Notes: generated by a model not told the origin, from the letters alone. Shown: positions 1 to 12,133, counted from the first letter of the stretch. The stretch is 31,919 bases of DNA from Selaginella moellendorffii (GCF_000143415.4 NW_003314262.1:757431-789349), one strand, 5' to 3'. Translations and numbers: made by a program.

Positions 1-62
<62 letters not shown>
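1..62. repeat. (TA)n microsatellite
   Basis: The window opens inside an uninterrupted run of the dinucleotide TA, about 31 units, which may extend to the left. It is a simple sequence repeat that could form a cruciform. No gene is associated with it. Confidence 0.97.
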
Positions 63-67
<5 letters not shown>

Positions 68-525
68 ACAAAAACCTCCCATTACACAAAAGAGAATGTA
101 AATAAAAAAATACCAATTACTTGCTTTAGATCCTTTTTTGGTTTTGACTTGGTTGGTGAAGGAAATCACACCATATGTCAAGATTCACATTCAGTAATCC
201 AATTCACTCTGGCTAGGTTAAACCCAAGAGATAGCATGTCAAAAGAGTGGGGCTTTTGGGAAAACTATAGTTATTAACTTTCATTTTTGACAGTATTAAT
301 TTGCAAAGAAGCATAGTGGATTATATACAACCAAAAAGAACAACGAAAAAAATTATATATAAAAGGTTAAATATAAGGGAAAATATTTTTCAAACAAAAT
401 TATACATGTTTTGCCAATTAGTTAAGGGTATTAAGATACTTCAGGTTTAGGTTAGCATCTTTAGATTTGTGTAGTATGGGGTTGGATGACCTCCCAAAAA
501 GTCTAAATTCAAGAATTTATTTAAA
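63..525 (+). repeat. AT-rich dispersed repeat, two blocks
   Basis: No gene is seen here. Two blocks resemble sequence near 16871-17075. Block 1 (about 125-235, containing GGAAATCACAC) resembles about 16960-17065 (GGGAATCACAC). Block 2 (about 420-525) resembles about 16871-16955; both contain CCCAAAAAGTCTAAATTCAA preceded by a diverged GTTAAGGG stretch. The block order differs between the two places. These look like remnants of one repeat family, possibly a decayed LTR. The element type is not identified. Confidence 0.5.
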
Positions 526-639
526 TAATACAAAACTTTTGGCTTTCTATATATATAATATACAAAGAATTTTACCATCTCTTATGTTGCAAGTAGTTAT
601 TATTTATTTCTTAGATTTTATCAATTTATATTTTCTAAA

Positions 640-1020
640 TATATCTAGAACAATTTTGCATTCCCAACTTATGAGGTTTAGTTTAAGTGTGATAGCAAAC
701 TAGATAAATTTTCTTATATATATTTTTAATGTAAAACCAAAAGCATAATAGAAGTTCTATTATTCTTTAGTAAATTATACATGTTAGTGGCATCATTACA
801 GTTCAGATTAAAAAATTTAATTCAGTATGCAATTAAAATTAAAAATCTCCAAACTAACATATTATTTTTTGGTAGTCTATAATTCTTTGGTTTTCTGAAA
901 ATTCAATTGCTTTTAAAACATGGTAGCAATCTTGTGGATGTGTTTAGGGGTGTGTACCTCTTTATAAAAGCAATAAAAGATTCAATTTCAAATTTAATGA
1001 TGATAAAAAAATGACCTTAT
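640..1020 (+). repeat. AT-rich dispersed repeat R1, copy 1
   Basis: This is the first of three diverged, same-orientation copies (others at 8785-9420 and 11225-11905). Shared landmarks, in order, are TTCTATTATTCTTTAGTAAA, a GGCATCATTA block, TCTCCAAACTAA, TTTTTGGTAGTCTATAATTC, and a GATGTGTTTAGG block about 170 bp further on. It carries no coding potential. It lies directly upstream of the MORC-like pseudogene, and copy 3 lies upstream of the second MORC fragment, so part of R1 may be old intron or flank of a duplicated MORC locus. It could equally be a transposable-element remnant. Confidence 0.7.
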
Positions 1021-1129
1021 AGTACTCACCCAACCAGCATATAATTCCCTTCACTTCCAACTCCCAATTCAAATAGGCATATCATTGTTCCTCTTTCCTT
1101 TCTAATGCATGATCTTACACTTTTTGCAG

Positions 1130-2920
1130 CAATAGTTGATAATGCACTCGACTAAACAACAAATGGAGTGACATTTGCTAACATAGATGTTCTCAAGAAT
1201 CCAATTAATGGCATGCCAATGCTTCTGTTTGAAGGTTTGTAAGACATTTCTTTTTCCTTTTTTCTTTCTTTATGCAAGTAACACTGTATTTGTTAATTTA
1301 GACAATGGTGGACTCTTGATCATTTGTGATAATGTATTTCCTTTGGGTATTCTGTACATGACACAGCCAATAGAACAATTGGACAATGTAAATGCCAACT
1401 TTTTCTTTTTTTAACATTTTTTGATATTATTACTTATACTACCAGATGGAAATGGTTTCAAGACAAGTACAATATGCCTTGGTGTAGATGTCATTGTATT
1501 TTCAAAATCAAACACTATAGTAGTTGACAGGTGTAAGAGTTTACTGCCATATTTTTTGCCACTTTATTTAACATTGTGTACAGATTTATACAAAGTGTGG
1601 GATTACTCTTTTATAGCTTCCTCCATGATACAGTGCAACAAGATATTGTAGTTCCAATGGTTTTGAGTGGATAAATTCTCTTAGATGTCTATTCATCACA
1701 TTGTTCATATTTGCAGCTAGATTATGAAGGATATGAGCATGAGTTAAAAGAGATCCATAAAGGTACACATCAAAAATTCGTATGGACGTAATCACAAATA
1801 GAGTTCTTATCAAAATGAAGGATCTATTCATAGCCAAGTAAGTACTCTAGATCAATAATCTTGAGTTATGTGTCTCTAGTATTCAAGTTCAAGAAAATTA
1901 ACGGCCAAGGGACAAGAATAATTATCTATAATCTATGGGAGAATGACCAGTAACAAATTGAATTAGACTTCAAATCTGATCCTCATGTATGTTTTATATT
2001 TTAAAAGTTTACTTTGCTGATACCCATCAAGGATATCTGAATTATAAATGGTCAACATAACATACAATGTGAAATGGCAAATAAATATTCCAATATAAAA
2101 CACTTTTTCCTGTACAAAAGTTCTCTATGGGTAAGAAAAAATTTAAAATACACTTTCTCATCCATTCAGGTTTGCAAGTACATATTTTAATGTTGTATTT
2201 GCATCTACCAGAAAACTTCAAGATCACTCTTTGAAATCAAGAAGTTGAACACTCTGACATAAGAAGTGATGTAATGCATACAGAGCAATTTAATTTTAAG
2301 ATTCAAAATAATTTAAAAGTAGTTGTCCCTTTTGTTCAAATTTTCTTTGATATTTATTCATCTTTGAATGTAGATGTCTACAAAAGTACACTTTTGGTAC
2401 ACACAACAAATAGATATACAAGGATTTAATGTCTACCACAAAAATCAACTTATTAAGGTATCCCATCATTTAGAAAGATCATTTTTCTCATTCAATATAT
2501 GATAGCCCTTTTGGAAAATATGGAATTCATCACGAAAACAAGGGCGATGTGTCTATGGCAAGTTTTATTATTCTACTATTGGTCTTTGATACATTCTTTA
2601 AGGTTGTTTAGGAGTTTTGGAAGCAAACTTTGTGGAGCCCACTCATGATAAACAAGGATTTGAAAGGACACCTATTGTTCAACGATTAGAGCATCAACTG
2701 CAAATAATGCAGAAAAGATTATGGTTAGCTTGCTTGTTTATACCTTTTTAATAAGTTCTTTTTCTGCACAGGAAGGACTTTCAGAAAAAGCAGACCAAGA
2801 GACCAGTTGCTGATGTTGCTTTTGCTACTGAGAAAAGGAACATGATGCATAAAGAAAAAAATTTATACCGATTTCAGAATGAACAACAAATAGAACATCT
2901 TCACAGTAGAACCTTTTAAC
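1130..2920 (+). pseudogene. MORC-family GHKL ATPase pseudogene
   Basis: MORC proteins are nuclear GHKL ATPases that help condense chromatin and silence transposons. Conceptual exon pieces in family order are visible on this strand. 1130-1234 is a GHKL N-box region (VDNALD, then an in-frame TAA at 1153, then NGVTFANIDVLKNP), ending at a GT donor. About 1297-1350 reads DNGG. 1446-1520 reads GNGFKTSTICLGVDVIVFSK. About 1610-1660 reads HDTVQQDIVVPM. 1903-1988 reads GTRIIIYNLWEND, then a stop, then IELDFKSDPH. About 2033-2226 has NIKHFFLYKSSL and LYLHLPENFKI. 2413-2457 reads DIQGFNVYHKNQLIK before a GT. 2505-2557 reads PFWKIWNSS. 2606-2723 reads GVLEANFVEP, then HDKQGFERTP, then LEHQLQIMQKRLW. About 2772-2915 is basic and polar, probably the start of the tail. 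The introns persist, so this is a decayed genomic copy and not a retrocopy. Stops and frameshifts, and the lack of the usual Glu before VDN, argue against function. The family call is firm; the exact boundaries are not. Confidence 0.85.
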
Positions 2921-3623
2921 ACTAGAATGATGTTTTTTGCTAAAATATATTCATAAGATGCTAATCATTGTCCTTAGATGGCAAGGACACAGAACCTTTT
3001 CAAAGAAAAGCAACAAAGGCATCGGAATCTCATTTTGCTAATGAAATAGATAAGGTATTTGGTGTAAATTTGTGAGAAACATAAATTAAATATAAGCTAA
3101 CTCAAAATCTGATGAATTCCAGACTATAAAATCACAAATGACAGAGTTTCTATCAAATAAAAAACCAGACACTGAGATCACCTCCACATTGAAGGATGCT
3201 CAGCCAATACATAACTTCCCTAAACTAGCTACATTGAGGGAACTATCATTGAAGTACATATGAATTGTATCTATTACTAACTTTAAGTTTCCATTTTAAA
3301 ACGGAGGCACATCAAAAAATGGCAATTGCTGAAAACCCAAAAGAATGAACTTGATCTTCCTCTAATCCCCCGCAGACTGATTTTGTGTTTTTTTGAGCTA
3401 TATTTGTTATTATTACAGATTCAACAGCTGAACGGAATGTTAAGTCTTATCAAGCGGTGGGCTATTCAATGAGCATGATAAATATTAAAATGAGATTGAG
3501 AAAGAAGAGAAACATCGTGTCTTACAAATATTAAAAAATAGATTGAGAAAAAAAGTTATAATCTATACTATGGTCCTCTCATAATTAATTAGAATGATGG
3601 TATAAAACAAATTTCAAATTGTC
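2921..3623. other. AT-rich DNA downstream of MORC remnant
   Basis: No separate gene is visible. Short polar, lysine/glutamate-rich reading frames around 3000-3250 could be remnants of the C-terminal MORC coiled coil, but I cannot align them. The stretch is broken by stops in every frame. Confidence 0.4.
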
Positions 3624-3640
3624 AAAAAAAAAAAAAAAAA
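3624..3640. repeat. A17 homopolymer
   Basis: A run of 17 A residues marks a change from AT-rich MORC debris to the more balanced composition of 3641-5700. It could be a poly(A) tail of a retroposed sequence lying to its left, or a plain slippage tract. No target duplication was recognised. Confidence 0.9.
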
Positions 3641-5700
3641 CTAAAGAAATCCAAATAATACAGCTCATCCAACCGAACCAGATAGCAGCCCCATGGAAGA
3701 GGAAGTCCGTGTATGTATGGACGAGCTCCACCTATGTAACAGACCACATGACATAGTTCCTCTCCTAGGGTGAGTGTGAAGGCTTTGGATTTGGTCTGCT
3801 TTAAAGGCAAAACCAAGTAGCAAACTTTGTTGAATGGGAACCAATTTCTTAGCTTTATCAAAGTAGCGCTGGCTTTTGCACTGTTATTTTTAAATATTAT
3901 AGCTCTTCAACAATGCTTTGCAATAGTTCCCATTTCTCTACTTGGTAGATAGAAATATTGCTCTGCTGAATTACAATCAATTGGAATCTGCATAAACAAA
4001 GGCTTAAACTTGACTTTTGTGTATTTGGATTACACAACATCAACTTCTAGCATACAAGATTATACCCCGATACAGAAACAAGCATTCTTTGTGCAAAAAG
4101 AATCATCCAGCACAAGGCCATTATCGCAGTCATACACTAGAAACCATGAAGAAACCAGGAGGAAGAGCGATACAATATGGAAGAAAATGCAAGATAACTG
4201 ACACAGTTCAAGCAGTGTACATGGATGAGAGCGGAAGAGGTGAAGCAGTACAAGGACTTCCGTCCACAACAAGCCATACAGTTGGCAACAGCAATTTTGC
4301 ATGATTGTTTATGTCTGGTGCTGCTACAGGTCGAGCATTTGACAGGGGTACCAGGGTAGTGGAGTAGACTTGCTTTACGACACCCTGAACAAGATCAATG
4401 AGGAGACTGAATTTTCACGTACCGTTTGTCTCTTCCAGCTTAACGGCTGGGGTAGGTCGAGGGTGGTTCGAGAGTTATATCAGAAACAGGTGTGGATCAT
4501 TTACTTGTCGCTGGGTTCTAACACCTGTTATCTTCAGCCTTTAGATTTTTGAAAAGGTTTCCTTAACCGTGCAAGACAGGCACTGGGAAATGGAGATTAC
4601 GCAGGCCATCTCACATGCATGCCCTACTGTCTGGCTTATTGAATCGCATGCATTGAGCAGCTGGTTGGAGCTGGTTGGATTCGTCTGATTTTCAGATGAA
4701 GAATCAAATGAAAAAAAGAAGAAACGGAAAGTGTTTTTTCTGGGGGTTGGCTTGATCGTTCTCCCTTCGCACGCTCTGACAGACTTAAGCCTTCATTTGC
4801 CCTATAAAAGCTTAAAAACGCATCAAGTTTCTACACTACAAGTGAACGAAGATCAAACTGTTTCTCTATGGATCAAAATGGTGTTCAGTAATTGCGTTTG
4901 TAACCAGCAAGTGTGGCTGGAATTCGAGTGTTGGAAGATGCATCAGACACAGTTTTGTGCTTATCTGGACGCAATCCGTTTCCGTGGGCGTTGTAATCCT
5001 CTTTGGTCCTTATAACCTTGGTAACAAAGGGAAAGACCTAGAAAAACGCCTGTGACTAGACTTGGACCATACTGTGTCGGTTCTCTGTGATTTGCAAGTC
5101 ATGGAACTCCATCATCAGCGATTCATCCTTTGCCGTTGGCAGAATCAAAATAGTAAAGCAAAGATTCCTTGCGTGTTATGACTACTTTCTTGGATGTGAC
5201 GCGCTGCGCCTGGGATCCATTATGGGCAAACCACTTTGAGAAGTTTACAAAACCTGCACAGAACGTTTATGTCTTTGCTTCTGCTGGTGGCTTGGGATGA
5301 ATCGACAAGGCCACGATTCCTTTAAGTTTTCTAGAGCACCTGCTGGAGGGAAAGAGGAGCCGTGTATTGCCACACTGGTTATTAAACATGAAGATCAGTA
5401 GATAGTGGAAAGGGCTTTTTGCCGGTAGTGGAGAATCAGATTAAAAAAAAATGAACAAGAACTTAAGTTTCTCGAGAAGATAAACTACTTTTGTCACTAA
5501 CTCTTCTGGAGAGGGAGGAGGAAGATAAAGTCGTAATCTTTTTTCCCCACTAATACAAGAATAAATTTTATTATTTCAACCAATGCATATGCATCAAGGC
5601 AGTGATAACAACGTTGCCAACAGTTTGATAAATGTGAACATTATATAGTAGATAGCACCGAGAAACCCTATCGTGGGGGATCAGAAAGGTCAAAGAAAAT
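3641..5700. other. Unrecognised stretch, possible MDR reductase scrap
   Basis: This 2-kb stretch is less AT-rich than its left neighbour, but no reading frame longer than 95 codons is open and none is recognisable. One piece (5208-5300, plus) reads KPAQNVYVFASAGGLG followed by a stop. This resembles the nucleotide-binding loop of medium-chain alkenal reductases (family pattern KxGxxVxVSAASGxVG) and is preceded by FEKF. It is too short and isolated to call a gene. The rest may be fragmented gene or transposon DNA. Confidence 0.3.
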
Positions 5701-5950
5701 TCGAAAGAGGAACTCGTGTTGCGTGTGACGAATATAGATTCAAAGCCTGGTGCTCTGACCAAGAAGTTCTCTGTCATGGATGACAGAGAAATACTCGAGG
5801 CAATTGCATCACACCGAGTTTCAAGTTTAATAGATTCATGTGGTGCCCGTCTGAATTCGTTTGTAAAATTCCTGGACTACACTTTCCTTGAGAAAAATGG
5901 GAAACAGTAAGTGTATTTTCCTTTTGATAGAGCATTTTAAACACCAAAAT

Positions 5951-6305
5951 AGCAGCGTCTTGAGAGATCAATCACGTTTTAGTCACGAAAAACTTCCAAA
6001 TAATTGGGAGAATTCTTCTTACCTGTGGCACATTTTTCCAAAGGAAGCTGGAGAAGAACTTGAGAACCCCTGCATGAAGATCAAAGGTCCATAAGTAACC
6101 GAAAGCTCACTCGCTCTTCAGCACCATCAACCTTTTACATTTAGGACGGAGAACGCTTGTCTATAAGCTCCTGGGAGAATGTCCATAGCTTGTGAGCGAG
6201 CTCGGGATCTCTGCCATAAGCGCTACAGCTGGATTTGTTGGAATCCACGAAGTATTGCCCGGTGACGTCCTTGAGGCTTGGATGTAAAGCCATGTAGCAC
6301 GTCGT
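5951..6305 (-). pseudogene. SDR (TIC32-like) 3' exon fragment, tandem unit 1
   Basis: Read on the minus strand this unit holds the last exon of a TIC32-like short-chain dehydrogenase (residues AATTCYMALHPSLKDVTGQY, then FVDSNKSSCSAYGRDPELAH, then KLWTFSQELIDK and a stop). After a short spacer comes a second copy of the preceding exon (GFLKFFSSFLWKNVPQ) with its GT donor and intron. The intron leads into only the first codons of another last exon, cut off near 5951. The unit repeats 355 bp further on. It has no catalytic YxxxK and no Rossmann fold, so it cannot be a working enzyme. Confidence 0.85.
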
Positions 6306-6566
6306 AGCAGCGTCCTGAGAGATCAATCACGTTTTAGCCACGAAAAACTTCGAGATAATTGGGAGAATTCTTCTTACCTGTGGCACATTTTTCCAAAGGA
6401 AGCTGGAGAAGAACTTGAGAACCCCTGCATGAAGATCAAAGGTCCATAAGTAACCGAAAGCTCACTTGCTCTTTAGCGCCATCAACCTTTTACCTTTAGG
6501 ACGGAGAACGCTTGTCTATAAGCTCCTGGGAGAAGTCCATAGCTTGTGAGCGAGCTCGGGATCTCT
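6306..6566 (-). pseudogene. SDR (TIC32-like) 3' exon fragment, tandem unit 2
   Basis: This is a partial tandem duplicate of the 5951-6305 unit, nearly identical across its 261 bp (one single-base deletion in GAGAAGTCC, a few substitutions). On the minus strand it holds the penultimate exon GFLKFFSSFLWKNVPQ with its intron, and the tail of a last exon (RDPELAHKLW, then frameshifted). It ends abruptly at 6566. The join between the end of one coding unit and the intron before the next exon shows the duplication took genomic DNA, not a transcript. Confidence 0.85.
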
Positions 6567-6723
6567 TTTAAGAAACGGTTATTATGGCTGTTCACAAGCC
6601 ACCAGCGACTTGTGAACCTCTAGATATTACGCTACAAACCATCTGTGGGTAGTCTTGACTCTTTTCTTTCATTTGTTGTGATTTCTAAGCCATTTTCTTT
6701 TCACAAACTTGCTCCTGGACAAA

Positions 6724-7469
6724 ATGATGGAGACCACTAAGGAAAGTGGCATCCAGTGAAGAATTGTCAACCTCTCCTCCATCACACTTACAGCGGTGGA
6801 ATCCAGTTCTCACACCTTAATGACAAAGCCTGGTACCAAACGACTTTCTTTTCTCGTGAGCTTATTACATTCTTCCTTTTTTCTTCCAAAAGGTACTCAA
6901 ACACTAGAGCATACAGTCAATCCAAGCTCGTGAACATCCTCCATGCCAAAGAACTGGCAATGAGATTCAAGGTATTTGTCTAATGCTTTGAAATCTCTCC
7001 CACCTTTCTCTTTCGTCAATGCTTTCTCTTTCGCTGATTATGCCGAAGGAGTTGACATCACAGCCAATGCTGTTCACCGGGGTTTATAATGTCGCCTTTG
7101 ATGCGGCACACATTCTACATAATGAGTTTGTCTGTTAGCCTCGTCATTGTTTTCGGTTACTTATGGAACTTTGATCTTCATGCAGGGTTTCTCAAGTTCT
7201 TCTCCAGCTTCCTTTGGAAAAATGTGCCACAGGTAAGAAGAATTCTCCCAATTATCTGGAAGTTTTTCGTGACTAATACGTGATCGATCTCTCAGGGCGC
7301 TGCTACGACGTGCTACACGGCTTTACATCCAAGCCTCAAGGACGTCACCGGGCAATACTTCGTGGATTCCAACAAATCCAACTGTAGCACTTATGGCAGA
7401 GATCCCGAGCTCGCTCACAAGCTATGGACCTTCTCCCAGGAGCTTATAGACAAGCATTCTCTGTCCTAA
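6724..7469 (+). pseudogene. Short-chain dehydrogenase, TIC32-like, pseudogene
   Basis: This is a C-terminal half of a plant TIC32/retinol-dehydrogenase-type SDR, an NADP(H)-binding oxidoreductase family. Pieces in order: 6724-6780 MMETTKESGIQ, a stop, RIVNLSS (the beta-5 strand with the catalytic Ser region). A frameshift near 6781 leads to HHTYSGGIQFSHLNDKAWYQ. 6895-6971 is YSNTRAYSQSKLVNILHAKE with the catalytic YxxxK as YSQSK. About 7040-7083 is GVDITANAVHRG (family: HPG). Then a frameshift and IMSPLMRH. 7184-7231 is GFLKFFSSFLWKNVPQ, then a clean GT-AG intron (7232-7295). 7296-7469 is GAATTCYTALHPSLKD through a TAA. The N-terminal Rossmann half with the glycine motif is not found upstream. 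Stop, frameshifts and truncation make it a pseudogene. It faces the two minus-strand fragments of the same gene. Confidence 0.88.
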
Positions 7470-8784
7470 AGGTAAAAGGTTGATGGTGCTAGAACTGCCT
7501 TCACTGCCTCGTTCACGCTCTTCTCCACTATAGCTGCCGACGACTTGGATATCATGGGCCTGATGGACGTGTCATCTTGGCGAGGATCTCCACCTTTGAG
7601 TTTCTTAGGCAGCAATCAATGCGGCCTTCACCTACACAACCAGCACCAGATACATTAGATCAAAGCTTGATTTGAGAACAAAGAATATGATAGAATTTAA
7701 ATACGAGTGTCAGATACCTCCTTGTAAAGGCCACCTCTCATGTAAAGATGCTGCATGTGAATACACAACTGGCTGCTTTGATAGAATCCCTTGTGGTGTT
7801 TTTGTTATATATGCTAAGTCCATTTACAATATCAACATATTCCCACCTCAACTCCAAGGATGTAGATAGTGGCAATAGAATTTAAGTGTTATAGATGGAT
7901 TTTACAAGATGAGAAATATATAAACCATTATTGAATCGTAAATTTGAGTATCAAAAAAACAAAAGTATAGATTTTTTTAGTTAAAAACCAGATAGTGGAG
8001 TATTTGAAAGAAAAAAGAAAATAAAAGAGTGGTAATGTTTTCAAATATAAATTACTAATTATCTTACAAACTAATTTATTTTTCTATTCAGAGAAATTGT
8101 TGATGATATAAATATCCAAAACATGCATATAGTTGAGGAAATTTAAAAAATGTGATTAGTTTTGGAGGATTTGTATAAGTATAATTAATTTTTTAAATCA
8201 TATTTAGTCTTCAAGAGTAGAGTTTTCTAACATTCATCTTAAAATAAAAATACATCATACCTGTAAATATTATTTTTATAAATTTTTTGATAGATAATTG
8301 TTATACTTGAGTTAAATGTCAATAATATATTTTATATTATTTTAAAATTATATTAAATATCAATATATTTTTTGTTCACATAGCAAAATGATATCTAACT
8401 ATACAATTTTAACTTTTAATATTCTTTAAAATTTAAGAATAAACAATGTAAATTTTAATACAATAAAATAATGAAGTATTGAGAGTAGAATGCAATAGTA
8501 AGACTTTAATCACAAATGATAAATTTTACTACTACAATTTTTCTTCTAAAATAAAAATGTAACAATAAATAATTAAATATTTATATTTTTTATATGACAT
8601 TATATAGCTTTTTATAAAAAATATATCAGCATTAATATTTACATAGTAATGTGTCTGATCCATATTTATATTTAAATGATTAATATTTATTAATATATTT
8701 TAAGAATGTAATAATGTGTCCCTTTATATAATTTTTGAATAGTAAGTAGTGTTGAATCATTTAATAGTAATTTTTAAATTGGAA
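7470..8784. other. SDR flank and AT-rich DNA without genes
   Basis: About 7490-7870 is of balanced composition with short open frames (for example 7672-7869, cysteine-rich, 65 codons) that I do not recognise. From about 7870 to 8784 the DNA is strongly AT-rich with no coding signal, and is probably decayed transposon or intergenic sequence. Confidence 0.6.
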
Positions 8785-9420
8785 TGAATAGTTTTATCAT
8801 AAAGCATTAGTACTAGTTTGTCCTAATACAAACATTATATCTCCAATATAATTATTATATTTGGATGTACCTCTTTTCAAACATCTATAATGTAGTGTGA
8901 ATATCTAGACACATTTACTTATGTATATTTTTAAATATAAAAAAGACACATAATAGAAATTCTATTATTCTTTTGTAAACTATGAAATTTAGAGGCACCA
9001 TTACAATTCAGATAAAAAGTTTATGCAATAAAAATTATAATTTCTCCAAACTAACCTTTTAATTTTTGGTAGTATATAATTCTTTGGCTTTGTGAAAACT
9101 CAATTGCTTTTAAAGCCTGACAGCAATCTTCTAGATGTGTTTAGGATTTTGTAGCTTTTGATAAAGGTAATTAAAAAATTTAAATTCAAATTTAATGATG
9201 ATTAAAAATTGATCTTATCTTCCCCAACACTTGCATTATTATCTCACTGTGTTATTGTCCATTTCTCTGGAGATGAATAGTAGCAAAGTTAAGCTAAATT
9301 TAACCTTGTATACAATCAGAATTTCTAATATTGTAAAATTTGAAAAAGAAGATCTATTTATCTTGGGTATGCTATATCTCCTAGCAGATATTTCAGCATA
9401 CTCTTTCTCCTATAGAATGA
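8785..9420 (+). repeat. AT-rich dispersed repeat R1, copy 2
   Basis: This is the second R1 copy. It aligns with 11225-11905 over its whole length, from ATAGTTTTATCAT through TAATTATTATATTTGGATG, the TTCTATTATTCTTT block, TTTCTCCAAACTAA, TTTTTGGTAGT, and the run CTTCCCCAACACTTGCATTA to GGGTATGCTATATCTC near the right end. Copy 1 shares only the middle. A 66-codon open frame inside (9231-9431) is not conserved as a frame and I do not count it as a gene. Confidence 0.8.
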
Positions 9421-11224
9421 AATCTTTATAAAAAAAAGAGTACTTGATTGATTTTATACTACATTACGAAAATTAAACATAATTTTTCTGCACAAAGATG
9501 GTATGTAGTAGACAGAATAGAAAATATACTTTAAATTTAAAATTATTTGAAAACATTTAATGGAAAAAAATATATATTAAAGTAGAATATAAAAAAGTTA
9601 GTGTCTATAAGAATATCTTATATTCTAATTGAAAATAGAGGATTTAATAGTTCCAACTATTTCTTCTGTATAATAATTTAATTTTTATCAGTAATTTAAT
9701 GGTACTTAATAAAACATAAGTTAAATTAAATCTCTAAATAACTCATCTGGTCATGGGATTCCATAGTGAGTTATTCCATTTATAGAAAAGCTAGAACTTC
9801 ACTCAACAATCAAAGTTTTAAATGTTATATAATGTTATGAGTTATATTTATTATGTTATGATGTGTGATAATGATAGAGTCAATTCTAGGTGGGATTTTT
9901 AATATAAAGATTATATGATGTTTAAATATGCATGTTATCATTATGAATATATTAAAAACTAAAATTACAATTACAACTCTTTGAAATTATTAAGACATTA
10001 GTAATAAAAACAATACTCCCAGCGTAGGTGAGGCTTTAATAACTAATTTTCATTTCTCCCAGCATCGATAATGTTATTGCTATATATTAAATATAGTAAC
10101 ATTTAAAAATATAATAATATCATTTATTTATCATCAATATATTTATCATCATATATTTATCAATTTAAATGCTAGATCTAACTTTATTAAAAATATTAAT
10201 CTTTTTTATAATTGATATCTATTTATAATCATGTTCTCATATAGATGATAGCGGTTTTTAAAAAATTAATTGTAATTATATTTTGAACTGAAATTTTTGT
10301 ATATTTTTAGCAATTTATAATTTAAAATCCATTGCCTAAAGACAATCTTGAATAAAATATTTGCAAGTTTTAAAGTTTATTAAAGCTTTCAAAGTCATCA
10401 CATCTATAAGCTTTTATAATCATAACTTCTAGCATTATATCACCTAAATATCATCTTCATAAAGTGTAGTTTATTATTTGCAACTTTATTCCTAACAATC
10501 TAGATATTTAATTGTGAGTTGTTCTACAAATTTCTAACCTGAATCTCTTCTCATAAGAACTTCATTTAGACCACTCCTTTTAACATTTTAACTTCTATTT
10601 GTATAAAATTTCTTCTAAATTTTTCTTTCTCAAGTATTTTATCTCTTCATCATTTAAATTCCATAGTAGTTAATATTATAAGGTAGAAAATGTCTTACAC
10701 ACTCTTGATTTATTGGTAAAGCATGTTCTATATTATTGGTGTATGAATATTTTTTATTTTTTAAAACAGCTAATAAAATTATTTTTAAAAATATTATTTC
10801 TATATTTCCCAGAGGAGTTTTATTTTTCTCATAAATGTGATATATAATTTTTCTCTATTTAGAAACCATTAACCTTTTATCTTTTAAATACTTAATTTAC
10901 CATTTTGGAGTAACAAGATATTTTCCTTATGTTCTGATAGCAATTGAGATAATAAATATGCAGAAAAAATCTAGACCAAGATCAAAAGACTTATGTAAAC
11001 CATATGGTTTAACAATAGAAAATAAATCATTGTGTCAACATTGAGGCAAAAGATAAAACTCATGTAAAGCTGCTGGTAGATTTAAGTAAGGTTATGAGCA
11101 AGAAGACTAATTAAAAACATAAAAGACTTTGCTAATTTTTTAGATATTATTAAGAAATGGATTTGATATTTGTATGTGTATGAGATATCTTATACCATAT
11201 TAGATACCCTGTCATATATGAGAC
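9421..11224. other. Very AT-rich gene-free DNA
   Basis: About 1.8 kb of A/T-dominated sequence has stops in all frames and no recognised repeat, RNA or coding feature. Two neighbouring CTCCCAGC(G/A)T motifs (near 10016 and 10056) are the only GC-richer words I noticed. Confidence 0.7.
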
Positions 11225-11905
11225 ATGAATTCATAGTTTTATCATTAAGCTTTAATACAGATTTGTCTTAATACGTAAATTATATCTCTGATGTAATTAT
11301 TATATTTGGATGAAGATAAAAGAATATTAGTTTGATTTAGAATCTAAAATGTAAACTATTCTCCACTGTTGGCTTATGAGGTTTAATATAATTATGGTAG
11401 CAAGCTAGATACATTTATTTATGTATGTTTAAAATCTAAAACCCAACAGATAATAGAAATTCTATTATTCTTTAGTAAAATATGAATGTTAGAGGCATCA
11501 TTATAGTTCATATAAAAAGAATTTAACTCAGTATGCAATTAAAATTAAAATTTCTCCAAACTAAGCTATTTGTTTTTTGGTAGTCTATGATTTTTTTGTT
11601 TTGTGAAAACTCAAGTGGTTTTCAAGCAAGGCAAAAATCCTGCATGTGTGTTTAGGGTTGTGCACCTTTTTTATAAAGCAATGAAACAGCAAATTCAAAT
11701 TTATTGATGATGAAAAATGATCTTATCTTCCCCAACACTTGCATTATTATCTATTTACATTATTGTGCATTTCTTTAGAGATGAATAGCAGAAAATTTTA
11801 GATAAATCTAACTTTATATACAATCCAAATTTCTAAAATTGTAAATTTATAAAAAGAAGATTTATTTATCTTGGGTATGCTATATCTCTCAGAGATAAAC
11901 TATAT
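11225..11905 (+). repeat. AT-rich dispersed repeat R1, copy 3
   Basis: This is the third R1 copy. It is closest to copy 2 at its ends (ATAGTTTTATCATTAAGC; CTTCCCCAACACTTGCATTA; TTGGGTATGCTATATCTC) and close to copy 1 in the middle (CAGTATGCAATTAAAATTAA, GTGTTTAGGGTTGTGCACC). It also shares TTATGAGGTTTA with copy 1 near 660-680. All three copies have the same orientation. It is followed by AT-rich DNA up to the gag remnant. Confidence 0.8.
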
Positions 11906-12133
11906 CAAGCTCTAAAATCAAGCTTTGGATATAAGAGCTTCTCTACCAAGAGTCTAAAAATATAATTGAAAGGGGGAATAATGCATGTTATTCATCATTT
12001 CTATTGTCACTTGAATATTCACAACAGAATTATAACTTGAAATTTTTTAACACATTAATATATAACTAATTTATAGATACTTTCAGTTTATAATTTAGAT
12101 TTATTTAAAGCTATAATCTAAAGCAAAATATTT

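Noticed and set aside
4710-4733. KKKKRKV-coding stretch resembling a nuclear localisation signal
   Set aside because: An isolated A-rich run in a stop-filled region; no protein context.
4010-5015. Several 60-95-codon frames
   Set aside because: Overlap on both strands, no recognisable motif, and average spacing of stops is what chance would give.
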